Source: a virus
Reading direction: 5' to 3' (one strand)
IMG/VR virus record: IMGVR_UViG_3300008116_000055
Span: 35,542-99,541 of that record
DNA length: 64,000 nt
Shown here: positions 1 to 9,336 of the stretch, piece after piece
How positions within the stretch are numbered: position 1 is the first letter of the stretch
Layout of the letters: the number at the start of each line of letters is the position of its first letter
The notes under the pieces: generated by a model
Database searches by the model: none
Told to the model about the DNA's origin: nothing
Seen by the model: the letters and a program-made list of their open reading frames with translations, nothing else
Program-made: the position numbers and the translations under genes

Positions 1-282
1 GAAAAAGAATTTATTTTAGAGGCACTACCTGTTAAACTAATTGGTATGAATTCAGATTTGATGTCTCAATATTTGGAATTTGTGACCGATAGACTATTAA
101 TGTCATTAAATTGTTCAAAGGTCTACAATGTTGAAAATCCATTTGATTTCATGCAAAATATTGCTCTTCAAGGTAAGACTAATTTCTTTGAAAAAAGAGT
201 TGCTGAATATCAAAAAGCTGGTGTGAATAATAACGTTTCCATTGAAGATATGGATACATCATTTGAAGATATAGATTTTTAA
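1..282 (+). CDS. nrdB: Ribonucleotide reductase class I small subunit (R2), C-terminal fragment
   Basis: The open frame enters from the left edge, so only about the last 93 residues are present and the ATG at 46 is internal. The segment [19 protein letters not shown], the following VTDRLL and the later [14 protein letters not shown] are typical of the C-terminal helices of class I R2 proteins. R2 carries the diferric-tyrosyl radical cofactor and pairs with NrdA to reduce ribonucleoside diphosphates in the cytoplasm. The acidic end FEDIDF matches the flexible R2 tail that docks on R1. The metal ligands and radical tyrosine lie upstream of the window. The stop is 7 nt before nrdA, indicating one operon. 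Family assignment is confident because sequence and neighbour agree. Confidence 0.9.
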   Translation, partial: EKEFILEALPVKLIGMNSDLMSQYLEFVTDRLLMSLNCSKVYNVENPFDFMQNIALQGKTNFFEKRVAEYQKAGVNNNVSIEDMDTSFEDIDF

Positions 283-289
283 TTAGATT

Positions 290-2722
290 ATGAAAGTAAA
301 AAAGAGAGATGGCTCATTGGAAGAAATGAGATATGACAAAATCACCAGAAGAATACAATATTTCTGTGATGATTTGAATTTAGAATACATTGACCCAACA
401 TTAGTGACTCTTAAAGTTACTCAAGGGATTTACGATGGTATATCTACAACTGAGTTGGACACATTAGCAGCCGAGACGGCTGCGTCTATGGTAACAACAC
501 ATTCAGACTATGCTAAATTAGCTGGAAGATTGGCGGTGTCAAATCTACATAAAACGACACCAAAAAAGTTTTCCCAATGTATTAAAGAACTTCACTCATT
601 TATTGAACCAAGAACAGGAAAAGATTCATCTTTAATATCAGATGAGGTTTATCAATTTGTGATTCAAAACAAAGAATCTTTAGATGGTGCGATTGTTCAA
701 GAGAGAGATTTTGATTTTGATTATTTTGGATTTAAAACTCTTGAACGTTCTTACCTTTTGAAAATCGGAAGAAGAATCGTTGAAAGACCTCAATATATGT
801 ACATGAGAGTTGCTGTTGGTATTTGTAATGGTGACTTAGAAACTGCTTTGAGAATTTATGACGATTTATCACAACATTTTTACACTCACGCAACTCCAAC
901 TTTGTTTAATGCCGGTACTCGTAGACCACAAATGTCTTCTTGTTTCTTAATTGGTAATAAAGGTGATGACATTGATGGTTTGTTTGACACAATTAAAGAT
1001 GTTGCTAAAATTTCAAAATGGGCTGGTGGTATCGGACTACATGTTCATGATGTTAGAGCCAAGGGTTCATATATTAAAGGAACAGGTGGTGAATCAGACG
1101 GACTACTCCCGATGATGAAAACATACAATGAAGTCGCTCGTTGGATTAATCAGGGTGGTAAAAGAAAAGGTTCTTTCGCGATTTATCTTGAGCCATGGCA
1201 CGCAGATGTTTTTGAATTTATTGATTTGAGAAAAAATCACGGTAAAGAAGAATTAAGGGCTCGTGATTTATTCTTAGCGATGTGGACACCCAATCTTTTT
1301 ATGAAAAGAGTTGAGGAAGACGGGGAGTGGTCACTATTTTCACCTGATGAAGCTCCTGGTTTGTCAGACGCTTATGATGACCCATTTTCTTTTACTCAAG
1401 AATTCACAGAATTGTACGAAAGGTATGAGAAAGAGGGTCGAGCAAGAAAAGTTGTTAAAGCGAGAAAATTAATGGACGCAATTTTAACGGCACAAATTGA
1501 GACCGGTACCCCATACATGTTGTACAAGGATGCTGCTAATTACAAATCAAACCAAAAGAACTTAGGTACAATTAAATCATCTAATTTGTGTACCGAGATT
1601 ATTGAGTACTCAAGCCCAACAGAACAAGCGGTTTGTAATTTAGCGTCAATCGCATTACCAAAATACATCATTAATAAAGAATTTAATCATGAACTACTTT
1701 ATGATAATGTATATCAAGTTGTGAAAAACCTAAACAACGTTATTGATTTGAATTTTTACCCTACTGAGGAAACAAAACTTTCAAACATGAAACATAGACC
1801 AGTTGGTTTAGGTGTACAAGGATTGGCGGATGTGTTTTGTATGTTAAAATTACCTTTTGAAAGTGAGGATTCGGACAAATTACAAGTAGAAATATTTGAA
1901 ACAATTTATTTCGCGGCTCTCACATCGTCTAAAGACTTGGCTGTTGAAAACGGGGCGTACTCTTCATTTGAAGGTTCTCCGTTATCTAAAGGTCAATTTC
2001 AATACGAGTTATGGGGTAAAACAGACAAGGACACAAGTGGAAGATGGGATTGGAAGTCACTAAGAAAAGATGTTGTTAAACATGGTGTAAGAAACTCTCT
2101 ATTAGTTGCTCCTATGCCAACAGCATCTACCGCACAAATTCTTGGTAATAATGAAGCATTTGAACCATTTACATCTAACCTTTACTCAAGAAGAACATTA
2201 GGAGGTGAATTTATTGTAATCAATAAACATCTCGTAAATGAATTACTTGAAAGAGGATTGTGGTCTGACGAATTAAAGAAAAAACTAATCATGGAAAATG
2301 GTTCTGTTCAAAACATTCCTGAGGTACCTGTTGATGTGAAAGAAGTTTACAAAACAGTTTGGGAAATGTCTCAAAAAAGAATCTTAACCATGGCGGCAAA
2401 CAGGTCAATTTACATTGACCAATCACAGTCTTTAAATTTATTTATTGACAACGCAAACAAAACCAAAGTTTTAGCCGCACATCTTTATGGATGGAAACTT
2501 GGTTTAAAAACGGGTATGTATTATTTACGAACCAGAGCTGCTGTTGACCCATTAAAGGGTTTAGGAATCGACACCTCAACAGCAAAACCCACAGTTGAAG
2601 CTAAAGAAGTACAAAATACTTCATACAACCAAAATAATCAAAAAGAAGAAGAAGTCGTGGAGATGTCAATACCATCAAGACCAACAGATTCTCCTTTTGA
2701 ATGTGAAGGTTGTGGCTCGTAA
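290..2722 (+). CDS. nrdA: Ribonucleotide reductase class I large subunit (R1)
   Basis: This 810-aa protein catalyses reduction of ribonucleotides to deoxyribonucleotides for phage DNA synthesis. It opens with an ATP-cone (KVKKRDGSLEEMRYDKI). Catalytic landmarks are all visible: Cys218 in QMSSCFL, the NLCTE triad (Asn432, Cys434, Glu436), Cys449 in AVCNLAS, the PTASTAQILGNNEAFEP loop, and the tyrosine pair in GMYYLRTRA. The C-terminal tail ends CEGCGS, with Cys805 and Cys808 forming the redox shuttle re-reduced by thioredoxin or glutaredoxin, both encoded near 63.2-63.8 kb. Length is normal for class Ia, and no intein or intron interrupts it. It follows nrdB by 7 nt and is closed by a terminator. 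Confidence 0.97.
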   Translation: MKVKKRDGSLEEMRYDKITRRIQYFCDDLNLEYIDPTLVTLKVTQGIYDGISTTELDTLAAETAASMVTTHSDYAKLAGRLAVSNLHKTTPKKFSQCIKELHSFIEPRTGKDSSLISDEVYQFVIQNKESLDGAIVQERDFDFDYFGFKTLERSYLLKIGRRIVERPQYMYMRVAVGICNGDLETALRIYDDLSQHFYTHATPTLFNAGTRRPQMSSCFLIGNKGDDIDGLFDTIKDVAKISKWAGGIGLHVHDVRAKGSYIKGTGGESDGLLPMMKTYNEVARWINQGGKRKGSFAIYLEPWHADVFEFIDLRKNHGKEELRARDLFLAMWTPNLFMKRVEEDGEWSLFSPDEAPGLSDAYDDPFSFTQEFTELYERYEKEGRARKVVKARKLMDAILTAQIETGTPYMLYKDAANYKSNQKNLGTIKSSNLCTEIIEYSSPTEQAVCNLASIALPKYIINKEFNHELLYDNVYQVVKNLNNVIDLNFYPTEETKLSNMKHRPVGLGVQGLADVFCMLKLPFESEDSDKLQVEIFETIYFAALTSSKDLAVENGAYSSFEGSPLSKGQFQYELWGKTDKDTSGRWDWKSLRKDVVKHGVRNSLLVAPMPTASTAQILGNNEAFEPFTSNLYSRRTLGGEFIVINKHLVNELLERGLWSDELKKKLIMENGSVQNIPEVPVDVKEVYKTVWEMSQKRILTMAANRSIYIDQSQSLNLFIDNANKTKVLAAHLYGWKLGLKTGMYYLRTRAAVDPLKGLGIDTSTAKPTVEAKEVQNTSYNQNNQKEEEVVEMSIPSRPTDSPFECEGCGS

Positions 2723-2768
2723 CTGTAGGTGGCTCCATTGATATTTTATAATTAACCATACATCTACT

Positions 2769-2803
2769 TTGTTTGATTATACAGGAGCAAAAAAATCAAA
2801 CAA
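2769..2803 (+). other. Inverted repeat (10-bp stem) behind nrdA
   Basis: TTGTTTGATT (2769-2778) is the exact reverse complement of AATCAAACAA (2794-2803), with a 15-nt loop containing AGGAG. It lies between the nrdA stop and the terminator at 2809. It could protect the mRNA 3' end or act as the first of two tandem terminators, although no U-run follows it directly. No function is proven. Confidence 0.5.
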
Positions 2804-2808
2804 TATAT

Positions 2809-2835
2809 AATCCCAACTTCGGTTGGGATTTTTTT
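2809..2835 (+). terminator. Rho-independent terminator after nrdAB
   Basis: AATCCCAAC and GTTGGGATT form a perfect 9-bp stem around a TTCG tetraloop (2818-2821), followed by a T run to 2835. This is a textbook intrinsic terminator. It separates the nucleotide-metabolism operon from the baseplate genes that begin at 2873. Confidence 0.93.
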
Positions 2836-2861
2836 ATTTATTAGTATTTGTTCTTTAGTTA

Positions 2862-2868
2862 TATTTAT
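2862..2868 (+). promoter_or_regulatory. TATTTAT box before the gp25-like gene
   Basis: TATTTAT ends 4 nt before the ATG at 2873 and lies directly behind the nrdA terminator, so a new transcript must start near here. The same box precedes many other virion genes in the window. The spacing leaves no room for a Shine-Dalgarno sequence and would suit a leaderless or very short-leader transcript. Confidence 0.5.
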
Positions 2869-2872
2869 TAGT

Positions 2873-3325
2873 ATGGCGATTACATATGGTATAGATTTTC
2901 CATTCAGAATTAGTCCTAAGGGTGATTTTTTGGTTATGACCGAAACCCCTGAGAGAGAGATTCGTGCAAACTTGATTCACTTGTTATTAACAAGAAAGGG
3001 TTCAAGATATTATTTACCTGATTTTGGGACTAGATTATATGAATTTATTTTTGAACCAAATGACGCTGTAACATGGGGTCAGATAGAAGATGAAATAAGA
3101 ACTGCGGTGAAATTATACATACCTAATTTAGAAATAAAATCAATTAGAGTTACACCCGCTGACCAAGACCCTGAAGAATCTATGAGCCCACAAGAAGATG
3201 AGGACTCAAGATTGTTTAGAGTTTCTGATTATTCAACCAAACCATATACCGCAAAAGTTCGAATTGACTATGACATAAATAACGAACCTTTTGTTTCGTC
3301 CGATTTTATAATTATTAACATATAA
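2873..3325 (+). CDS. Baseplate wedge protein, gp25/GpW family
   Basis: This 150-aa protein matches the T4 gp25 family, a lysozyme-fold component of the baseplate wedge found in nearly all contractile tails. The diagnostic stretch is IRANLIHLLLTRKGSRYYLP, followed by DFGTRLYEFIFEPND (about residues 30-65) and then IEDEIRTAVKLYIPNLEIKSI. T4 gp25 is 132 aa, so the length is ordinary. It acts structurally with gp6 and sheath proteins rather than as an enzyme. It is 1 nt upstream of the gp6-like gene, the same order seen in many contractile systems. The start is fixed by the ATG right after the TATTTAT box. Confidence 0.9.
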   Translation: MAITYGIDFPFRISPKGDFLVMTETPEREIRANLIHLLLTRKGSRYYLPDFGTRLYEFIFEPNDAVTWGQIEDEIRTAVKLYIPNLEIKSIRVTPADQDPEESMSPQEDEDSRLFRVSDYSTKPYTAKVRIDYDINNEPFVSSDFIIINI

Positions 3326-3326
3326 T

Positions 3327-5159
3327 ATGGCTAAAAAAATATCATACGCCGTCAGAGACTTTGCGAGTTTAAGACAGGAACTAGTTAATCTCACAAGGGA
3401 ATATTATCCCGATTTGATTAAGAATACAAATGACGCATCAATTTATTCTGTTTTATTGGATTTAAATGCCGCTGTGACAGACAATTTACATTTTCACATT
3501 GATAGGGTTTGGCAAGAGACAATGCTAGATTTTGCACAACAAAGACAATCATTGTATCATATTGCCAAAACATATGGTATGAGAATACCAGGTAATAGAC
3601 CATCGGTTTCTTTGTGTGATTTTACAATACAAGTACCTGTTAGAGGAGATAAAGAAGATGAGCGTTATTTGGGGACTATAAAATCAGGTGCACAAGTATC
3701 GGGTGGGGGACAAGTTTTTGAAACCATCGACGATATTGATTTCTCAAATCCCTTCAATAAAAGAGGTGAACCAAACAGATTAAAAATCCCAAATTTTGAT
3801 GGTAATAATAGACTCATATCATACTCAATTGTAAAAAGAGAAGCTGTTGTAAATGGTGTAACAAGAATATATAGAAAAGTTATAACAGAAGTTGACCAAA
3901 AACCTTTCTTAAAAATATTCTTACCTGAACAAAACATATTAGGGGTGAGTGGAGTAATTCATAAAGAGGGAACAAACTTTGTAAATAATCCAACTAACTC
4001 TGAATTTTTAAGTTCTGAAAATAAATGGTACGAAGTAAAATCATTAATACAAGATAAAGTATTTGTGCCCGACCCAACATCGGCATCTGATAGTGATAAT
4101 TTCATATCGGGAACATACGTTCCAGTTACAAATAAATTTATTACAGAATATACTCCCGAAAATTATTTTTCGGTAACATTTGGTTCTGGTAATGTTAATC
4201 CATTGGATAATTTGGACAACTATAACCAAGGTACTTTAAGAGTAAGTCTTGGAACGTATTTGAATAACCTATCATTAGGTGCTTTACCGAAATCAAATAC
4301 AACGTTATTCATAAAATATAGAATTGGAGGAGGTAAGGATAGTAATCTCGGTATTGATATTATTACAAGTGTAGATAATGTTGAATTTTCTATTAATGGA
4401 CCTAACTCATCAACGAACACTCAAGTACAAAATTCTTTAACCGTAACCAACGTAACACCAGCTGTTGGAGGTGCGGACCAACCCACAATTGAAGAAGTTA
4501 GAAACATGATAGCATATAACTTCTCTGCACAAAATAGGGCGGTAACTCTTAATGATTATAAATCTTTAATTGAGACAATGCCATCAACATATGGGGCTCC
4601 CGCTAAGGTAAACGTGATGGAAGAAGACAATAAAATAAAAATTAAATTATTGTCATATGATGAGAATGGTAATCTTATTGATACTGTTTCAAACACATTA
4701 AAAAACAACATTTTATCTTACTTAGCCGAGTACCGAATGGTTAATGACTTTTTAGAAGTTCAAAGCGGTGAAGTGGTTGATTTCACACTAGAGATTGACG
4801 TTGTTATTGATAAAAATGGTAACCAAACAGAGATTGTTAAAACTATTATCGAGGATACTGTTAGTTATTTTTCAATTGAAAAAAGAAAAATGGGTGACCC
4901 ATTATTTGTTGGTGATTTATATAAAACAATAGGTGAAGTAAATGGAGTGGTAAACGCTGTCGATATAAGAGTTTTCAATAACGTAGGTGGAGAATATTCA
5001 TCTTCTGAAGTGTTACAATCATATATTGACCCAACCACAAAAGAAATTGCTCAATCCGATATGACTATCTATATGAAATCTAACCAAATATATCAAATAA
5101 GATTTCCTCAGAAAGATATAAAAGTTAGAGTAAAAACATTAGGAACGACTACATTCTAA
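3327..5159 (+). CDS. Baseplate wedge protein, gp6/baseplate J-like
   Basis: The 610-aa product resembles T4 gp6 (660 aa), whose dimers form the ring that holds the baseplate wedges together. The N-terminal segment around LVNLTREYYPDLIKNTNDAS and DNLHFHIDRVWQETMLDFAQ (about residues 17-75) is typical of the gp6 N-terminal domain. The stretch AQNRAVTLNDYKSLIETMPS (near residue 400) is the conserved baseplate-J core. A beta-rich middle domain separates them. It follows the gp25-like gene by 1 nt and is probably co-translated with it. A structural virion role is well supported by family and neighbour, but exact copy number and contacts are not. Confidence 0.85.
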   Translation: MAKKISYAVRDFASLRQELVNLTREYYPDLIKNTNDASIYSVLLDLNAAVTDNLHFHIDRVWQETMLDFAQQRQSLYHIAKTYGMRIPGNRPSVSLCDFTIQVPVRGDKEDERYLGTIKSGAQVSGGGQVFETIDDIDFSNPFNKRGEPNRLKIPNFDGNNRLISYSIVKREAVVNGVTRIYRKVITEVDQKPFLKIFLPEQNILGVSGVIHKEGTNFVNNPTNSEFLSSENKWYEVKSLIQDKVFVPDPTSASDSDNFISGTYVPVTNKFITEYTPENYFSVTFGSGNVNPLDNLDNYNQGTLRVSLGTYLNNLSLGALPKSNTTLFIKYRIGGGKDSNLGIDIITSVDNVEFSINGPNSSTNTQVQNSLTVTNVTPAVGGADQPTIEEVRNMIAYNFSAQNRAVTLNDYKSLIETMPSTYGAPAKVNVMEEDNKIKIKLLSYDENGNLIDTVSNTLKNNILSYLAEYRMVNDFLEVQSGEVVDFTLEIDVVIDKNGNQTEIVKTIIEDTVSYFSIEKRKMGDPLFVGDLYKTIGEVNGVVNAVDIRVFNNVGGEYSSSEVLQSYIDPTTKEIAQSDMTIYMKSNQIYQIRFPQKDIKVRVKTLGTTTF

Positions 5160-5198
5160 TTTAATTTTTATTTATTTTTCTGGAAATCCATAATTTTC

Positions 5199-5206
5199 TA
5201 TTTATA
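5199..5206 (+). promoter_or_regulatory. TATTTATA box before the 1374-aa tail gene
   Basis: A full 8-nt TATTTATA ends 5 nt before the ATG at 5212, inside the 52-nt gap after the gp6-like gene. It belongs to the recurring box set described for 2862-2868. Confidence 0.5.
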
Positions 5207-5211
5207 GAATA

Positions 5212-8200
5212 ATGCAGAAACACAGAATTTCCACAAATATAGGTAAAGACCAAAAAGTTGTTGTCGAATTAAAAAACGACTTTGACTTATTGGAAATATT
5301 ATCCCTTAAATTCACACAGACGGAGGTATACTCCTCAATGTGTGCGGACTATGGTGTTGTTTGTGGAAGAATCTTTGTAAACAATGGATTCGGTGTTCCA
5401 AATGCTAGAGTTTCTATTTTCATTCCAATATCCGAAGAAGATTCAAACGACCCCGTAATTTCTGAGTTATATCCATTTACCACGGTAGATAGTAAAAATG
5501 ATGAAGGATATAGATATAATCTTTTACCAAGTCGAAAACAACACGGTGGACACGAACCAACCGGTACATTCCCTGACCAAAAAGATATTTTAACGAGAGA
5601 AGAGGTTCTTGAGGTTTATGAAAAATATTACAAATACACTGTAAAAACAAACGATGCTGGTGACTTCATGATTTGGGGTGTTCCTGTAGGGACACAAACA
5701 ATTCATGTTGATGTAGATTTATCTGATATTGGGTGTTTTTCACTTAGACCTGACGATTTTATTAGACAAGGTTTAGGTGTTGACAAATTCAAAAATACAT
5801 ATTCGTACAAAGCGTCAAATGATTTAGACACTTTACCTCAAATAGTTTCTTTTAATCAAACTATAGAAGTTTATCCTTTTTGGGGTAACGAAGATTTATG
5901 TGAAATTGGATTAACCAGAACTGATTTTGATTTATCAAGTAAAGGGGTTAAAGTAGAGCCAAAAGCGTATCTATTAGGTTCAATATATTCGGATAAAGGT
6001 AAAAATACAATAAATAAAAATTGTAGACCAAGAGGTGAGATGGGTCGAAAATGTGATTTAACCACATTTGATGCTGTTATTGAAATAATAAGGTTTACAC
6101 CAAATAAAGACAGTAGTGGTCGACCAATACTTGAGAGATACGAAATACAAGAAGATATCGAGGACGATGGTTCATTTGTGGTCCCATTACCCATGAACAT
6201 GGATTTTGTGTACACAAATGAATTTGGTGAAAATGAAACAACAAATGACCCTAACAAAGGAATACCAACATCGGCTTGTTATAGATTCAGAATATCAGGT
6301 AAAAATGAAACTTTAGGTAGGGTTAGATATGTTGCTAGTTATTTGATACCAAACATTAGGGAGTACAATTCCGACGTTGATGGTTCATATGCGTTTTCAT
6401 TAAATTGGGACGACTACCCAACTTCAGCCACAAGTTCATCAGTAATATTCAATCAGACTTATGGAAGTTATTATCCTGAGGATTATTTCTATAGATTTAC
6501 ATATAACAAAGTCTACACTGTAACATCTTACATGGGTGGGCATTTTAAAGGTGGTAAAGACAACTTTTTAGGTATAAAAGATATTGCACCAAAAGCGGAA
6601 GAAGATTGCGAATCAAGTGTTGTCACCCCACCAATAAATTATGCGTGGAGAAAGTTTAGTTTTGCAATTCTTTTGGCGATTATTATTAATGCGTTCGAAA
6701 GAGTCATATATACCGCCTTTGTTGGTGCTGTTCAAATTATCATTGCTCCATTTCAATTAATTTATGAAAAAGTTAGAATTGGTCCTTGGAATATTTTAGG
6801 ATGGACTTTTTATTGGGCACCTTTTGACGGGTGGGATGAATCAATTATTGAACCATTACAAGCATTGGGAACAGTAAGATTAAGTTTAACAATATATCCC
6901 GAATGTGAATCTTGTGATGAAATTCAAGTTTTTACGGAAGATTCGTCGACTGACACCGACCCTTCTAACATATATCAAAAAGTCGCTAGTGGTACCGCGG
7001 TTCGAGACAAACTTACTTTTTTGGTTAATTGTACAACATACACTTTACCACCACCAACTACTGGCACAACCACCTATACTTGGAGAGATTGTACTAATAA
7101 CTCAATTCAATCCCAATCAATACCATTTAGTGGGTCATCAGTTACAGGTGTTTGCGCTAGAGATGGTTCTATGTCCTACGCTGGTGGAGATGGTGTACCC
7201 GTGGTAACAGGAACCTGTGATTCCACGGTGACAGATATTTTTATATGTGACTATGACCCAACTGAAAGAGAATATTTTTTAAGTGAATCACCCTCAAGTG
7301 GTTTAACATCTTATTATTATACGGGTTACACGTATGGACAATCATTATCAACAATTATAAACAATATAATAGTAAATCCTAATAGAAATTATTACATAAG
7401 GGTTACTTCTTATCTAGCTCATTCAGGTGCACAAACGGCCGATATTACAGCATTAAGTGGATTAACAACAGGAAATAGTTATACTTTTCTTTACAGAAAC
7501 TATACTTGTGGTTCAACAACAGGTGTTTTAGGTAGAGATTTAGCGTCCGCAAATTCGTGGTTACAATGGAACGACCCAACAATCCCAAAAGATTATGTTT
7601 GGTCGGGATTCACTTACGAAATATACGATTCAAATTACCCGATAACCGGTTCAACAACAAGCTCGTTTGATTCCACATCTTTACCCGAAGGGTGTTTATC
7701 TCAAAATACAATATATGACGATAGTGGTATTGTAAAAATAAGTTACTGTGCAAGCGGTACTACTGCCGATTATAGTGGAACAACGGCAAACCCTGGTACA
7801 AATTGTAATAATTTAAACTTAATGGTAGTTGGACAAGCAGCAGCTAATGACTTGTCCAAAAACCCTTGTTCGATAAAATGTGACACGAGAAGTGGTTTTT
7901 CTGAATTTAGATTTGGTGTTTACACAGTAATTCCCGCGGCTCATACAGACAATAGAGATGTACAATTTAAATTAATCAGAGAATATGCAAGAAGAAAATT
8001 GGTAAATAAAGTTTTCTGCGAAGGTATTGCTAATTATTCCTTTTTTGACAACTGGTTAGCGGGTTCTCTTTATATGTTCCCTTTCAAAGCTAGAGTGAGA
8101 TGGGACAATGAAGAAACTTTAGATTTGAACGTCAGAGGGACCAATTACTGTCAAAATTTACTATATTATAAAGTTTCAGAAAAAACATCAAATGACGCAG

Positions 8201-9336
8201 TAAAAAAATTTTATTACAGGTCCACAAAATGGAACGGCTCGATTTTCCAAAAAACGGCATCAGGTTCTGAATTCAGTACCCTAAGACACCCAACAACAAT
8301 AATGGATTTAGGTCCAAGAGATGAATTTATTAAAGAAATTTGTGTAGACCCAACATTAGACCCAAATTGCTCTATTGTTAGAAGTATAGGTTCAACATCG
8401 TATCAAAATTTTAAAGAAATGTTGGGTCTTTACATTAATTACAGACTTGACACAAACGCCAATTATAATTATAAAGATTTTTTCTCTAATAATGGATACA
8501 CTTCATACTACCCGTTTAACACTAATAAAGAAATATTAAATGGTGACGTTTTACAATTAATATCAATTAACAATGAAGCCGGTATTGAGGAATTTGATTT
8601 ACAAAATAGATATTATGGTCAATACAGTCCTGTAATTCTTGACCCTGATGATTATGTTCAATTATTTAAATCACAATCCGGAACAACGAATGGACCAATG
8701 CCGATAAATTTTGTTTTAGACGATGACGGTTATAGGGTTAGAGTTTGTCTAAATGAACCAGGTAGGTTAACAGAATCGTCACAAATTGTTCCATTTTTTT
8801 ATTGGGATAAGGACGGACAAGGTTTTGGTGAAGGATATGGACAATCTTGGGATTATGCCACTGTTGTTTCTCAGAGATTACAAGGAATGACGTATAATTA
8901 TGCGTTTACGGGTGATTCAACATATAATTATGTTTTATTTCCGATGACAAAAACATATTCGGGAGATACATTCACAATCGCAGGTGCTGATGTTAACGAT
9001 GGTTCGTTTGATGTTGAAGATACAAACGACGTGCATCTAAACTACAACAATCAAGAGGAAGGGTTTACTGTTTTACATATAACATCAGGAACCACTTTAT
9101 CACCGGATGCAGGTACTTTGTGGATTAGAGTTGGAGAGGTGGGGGGATGGGCTTCAAAACCGTGGAATAATGATGTTGATTTTATATTAAAACCAACACA
9201 AGTAAATTATACTGGTAATAAACAAATATTATCAACACCATTCTTATTTTATTTTGGATTAAGACCAGGCGCAACTGCGGTTGATAAATTTATAAAATTA
9301 TTTGGACCAAAAGGTGCGTTCCCATCTCAAGAATAA
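5212..9336 (+). CDS. Very large baseplate/tail structural protein with N-terminal Ig-like domain and a hydrophobic segment
   Basis: This 1374-aa protein has no family I can name with certainty. Around residues 44-175 it looks like a carboxypeptidase-regulatory/transthyretin-like beta-sandwich (CGRIFVNNGFGVPNARVSIF, then NDAGDFMIWGVPVGTQTIHV), a fold common in extracellular Bacteroidota proteins. Residues about 480-525 are strongly hydrophobic (FAILLAIIINAF, FVGAVQIIIAPFQLIYEKV), unusual for a virion protein. The middle is Thr/Ser/Gly/Tyr-rich with several cysteines, and the C-terminal half is beta-rich. Position after gp25/gp6 and before further tail genes argues for a baseplate or tail-tip component, perhaps an arm or spike. 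Its stop overlaps the next start in TAATG, suggesting coupled translation. Confidence 0.6.
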   Translation: MQKHRISTNIGKDQKVVVELKNDFDLLEILSLKFTQTEVYSSMCADYGVVCGRIFVNNGFGVPNARVSIFIPISEEDSNDPVISELYPFTTVDSKNDEGYRYNLLPSRKQHGGHEPTGTFPDQKDILTREEVLEVYEKYYKYTVKTNDAGDFMIWGVPVGTQTIHVDVDLSDIGCFSLRPDDFIRQGLGVDKFKNTYSYKASNDLDTLPQIVSFNQTIEVYPFWGNEDLCEIGLTRTDFDLSSKGVKVEPKAYLLGSIYSDKGKNTINKNCRPRGEMGRKCDLTTFDAVIEIIRFTPNKDSSGRPILERYEIQEDIEDDGSFVVPLPMNMDFVYTNEFGENETTNDPNKGIPTSACYRFRISGKNETLGRVRYVASYLIPNIREYNSDVDGSYAFSLNWDDYPTSATSSSVIFNQTYGSYYPEDYFYRFTYNKVYTVTSYMGGHFKGGKDNFLGIKDIAPKAEEDCESSVVTPPINYAWRKFSFAILLAIIINAFERVIYTAFVGAVQIIIAPFQLIYEKVRIGPWNILGWTFYWAPFDGWDESIIEPLQALGTVRLSLTIYPECESCDEIQVFTEDSSTDTDPSNIYQKVASGTAVRDKLTFLVNCTTYTLPPPTTGTTTYTWRDCTNNSIQSQSIPFSGSSVTGVCARDGSMSYAGGDGVPVVTGTCDSTVTDIFICDYDPTEREYFLSESPSSGLTSYYYTGYTYGQSLSTIINNIIVNPNRNYYIRVTSYLAHSGAQTADITALSGLTTGNSYTFLYRNYTCGSTTGVLGRDLASANSWLQWNDPTIPKDYVWSGFTYEIYDSNYPITGSTTSSFDSTSLPEGCLSQNTIYDDSGIVKISYCASGTTADYSGTTANPGTNCNNLNLMVVGQAAANDLSKNPCSIKCDTRSGFSEFRFGVYTVIPAAHTDNRDVQFKLIREYARRKLVNKVFCEGIANYSFFDNWLAGSLYMFPFKARVRWDNEETLDLNVRGTNYCQNLLYYKVSEKTSNDAVKKFYYRSTKWNGSIFQKTASGSEFSTLRHPTTIMDLGPRDEFIKEICVDPTLDPNCSIVRSIGSTSYQNFKEMLGLYINYRLDTNANYNYKDFFSNNGYTSYYPFNTNKEILNGDVLQLISINNEAGIEEFDLQNRYYGQYSPVILDPDDYVQLFKSQSGTTNGPMPINFVLDDDGYRVRVCLNEPGRLTESSQIVPFFYWDKDGQGFGEGYGQSWDYATVVSQRLQGMTYNYAFTGDSTYNYVLFPMTKTYSGDTFTIAGADVNDGSFDVEDTNDVHLNYNNQEEGFTVLHITSGTTLSPDAGTLWIRVGEVGGWASKPWNNDVDFILKPTQVNYTGNKQILSTPFLFYFGLRPGATAVDKFIKLFGPKGAFPSQE

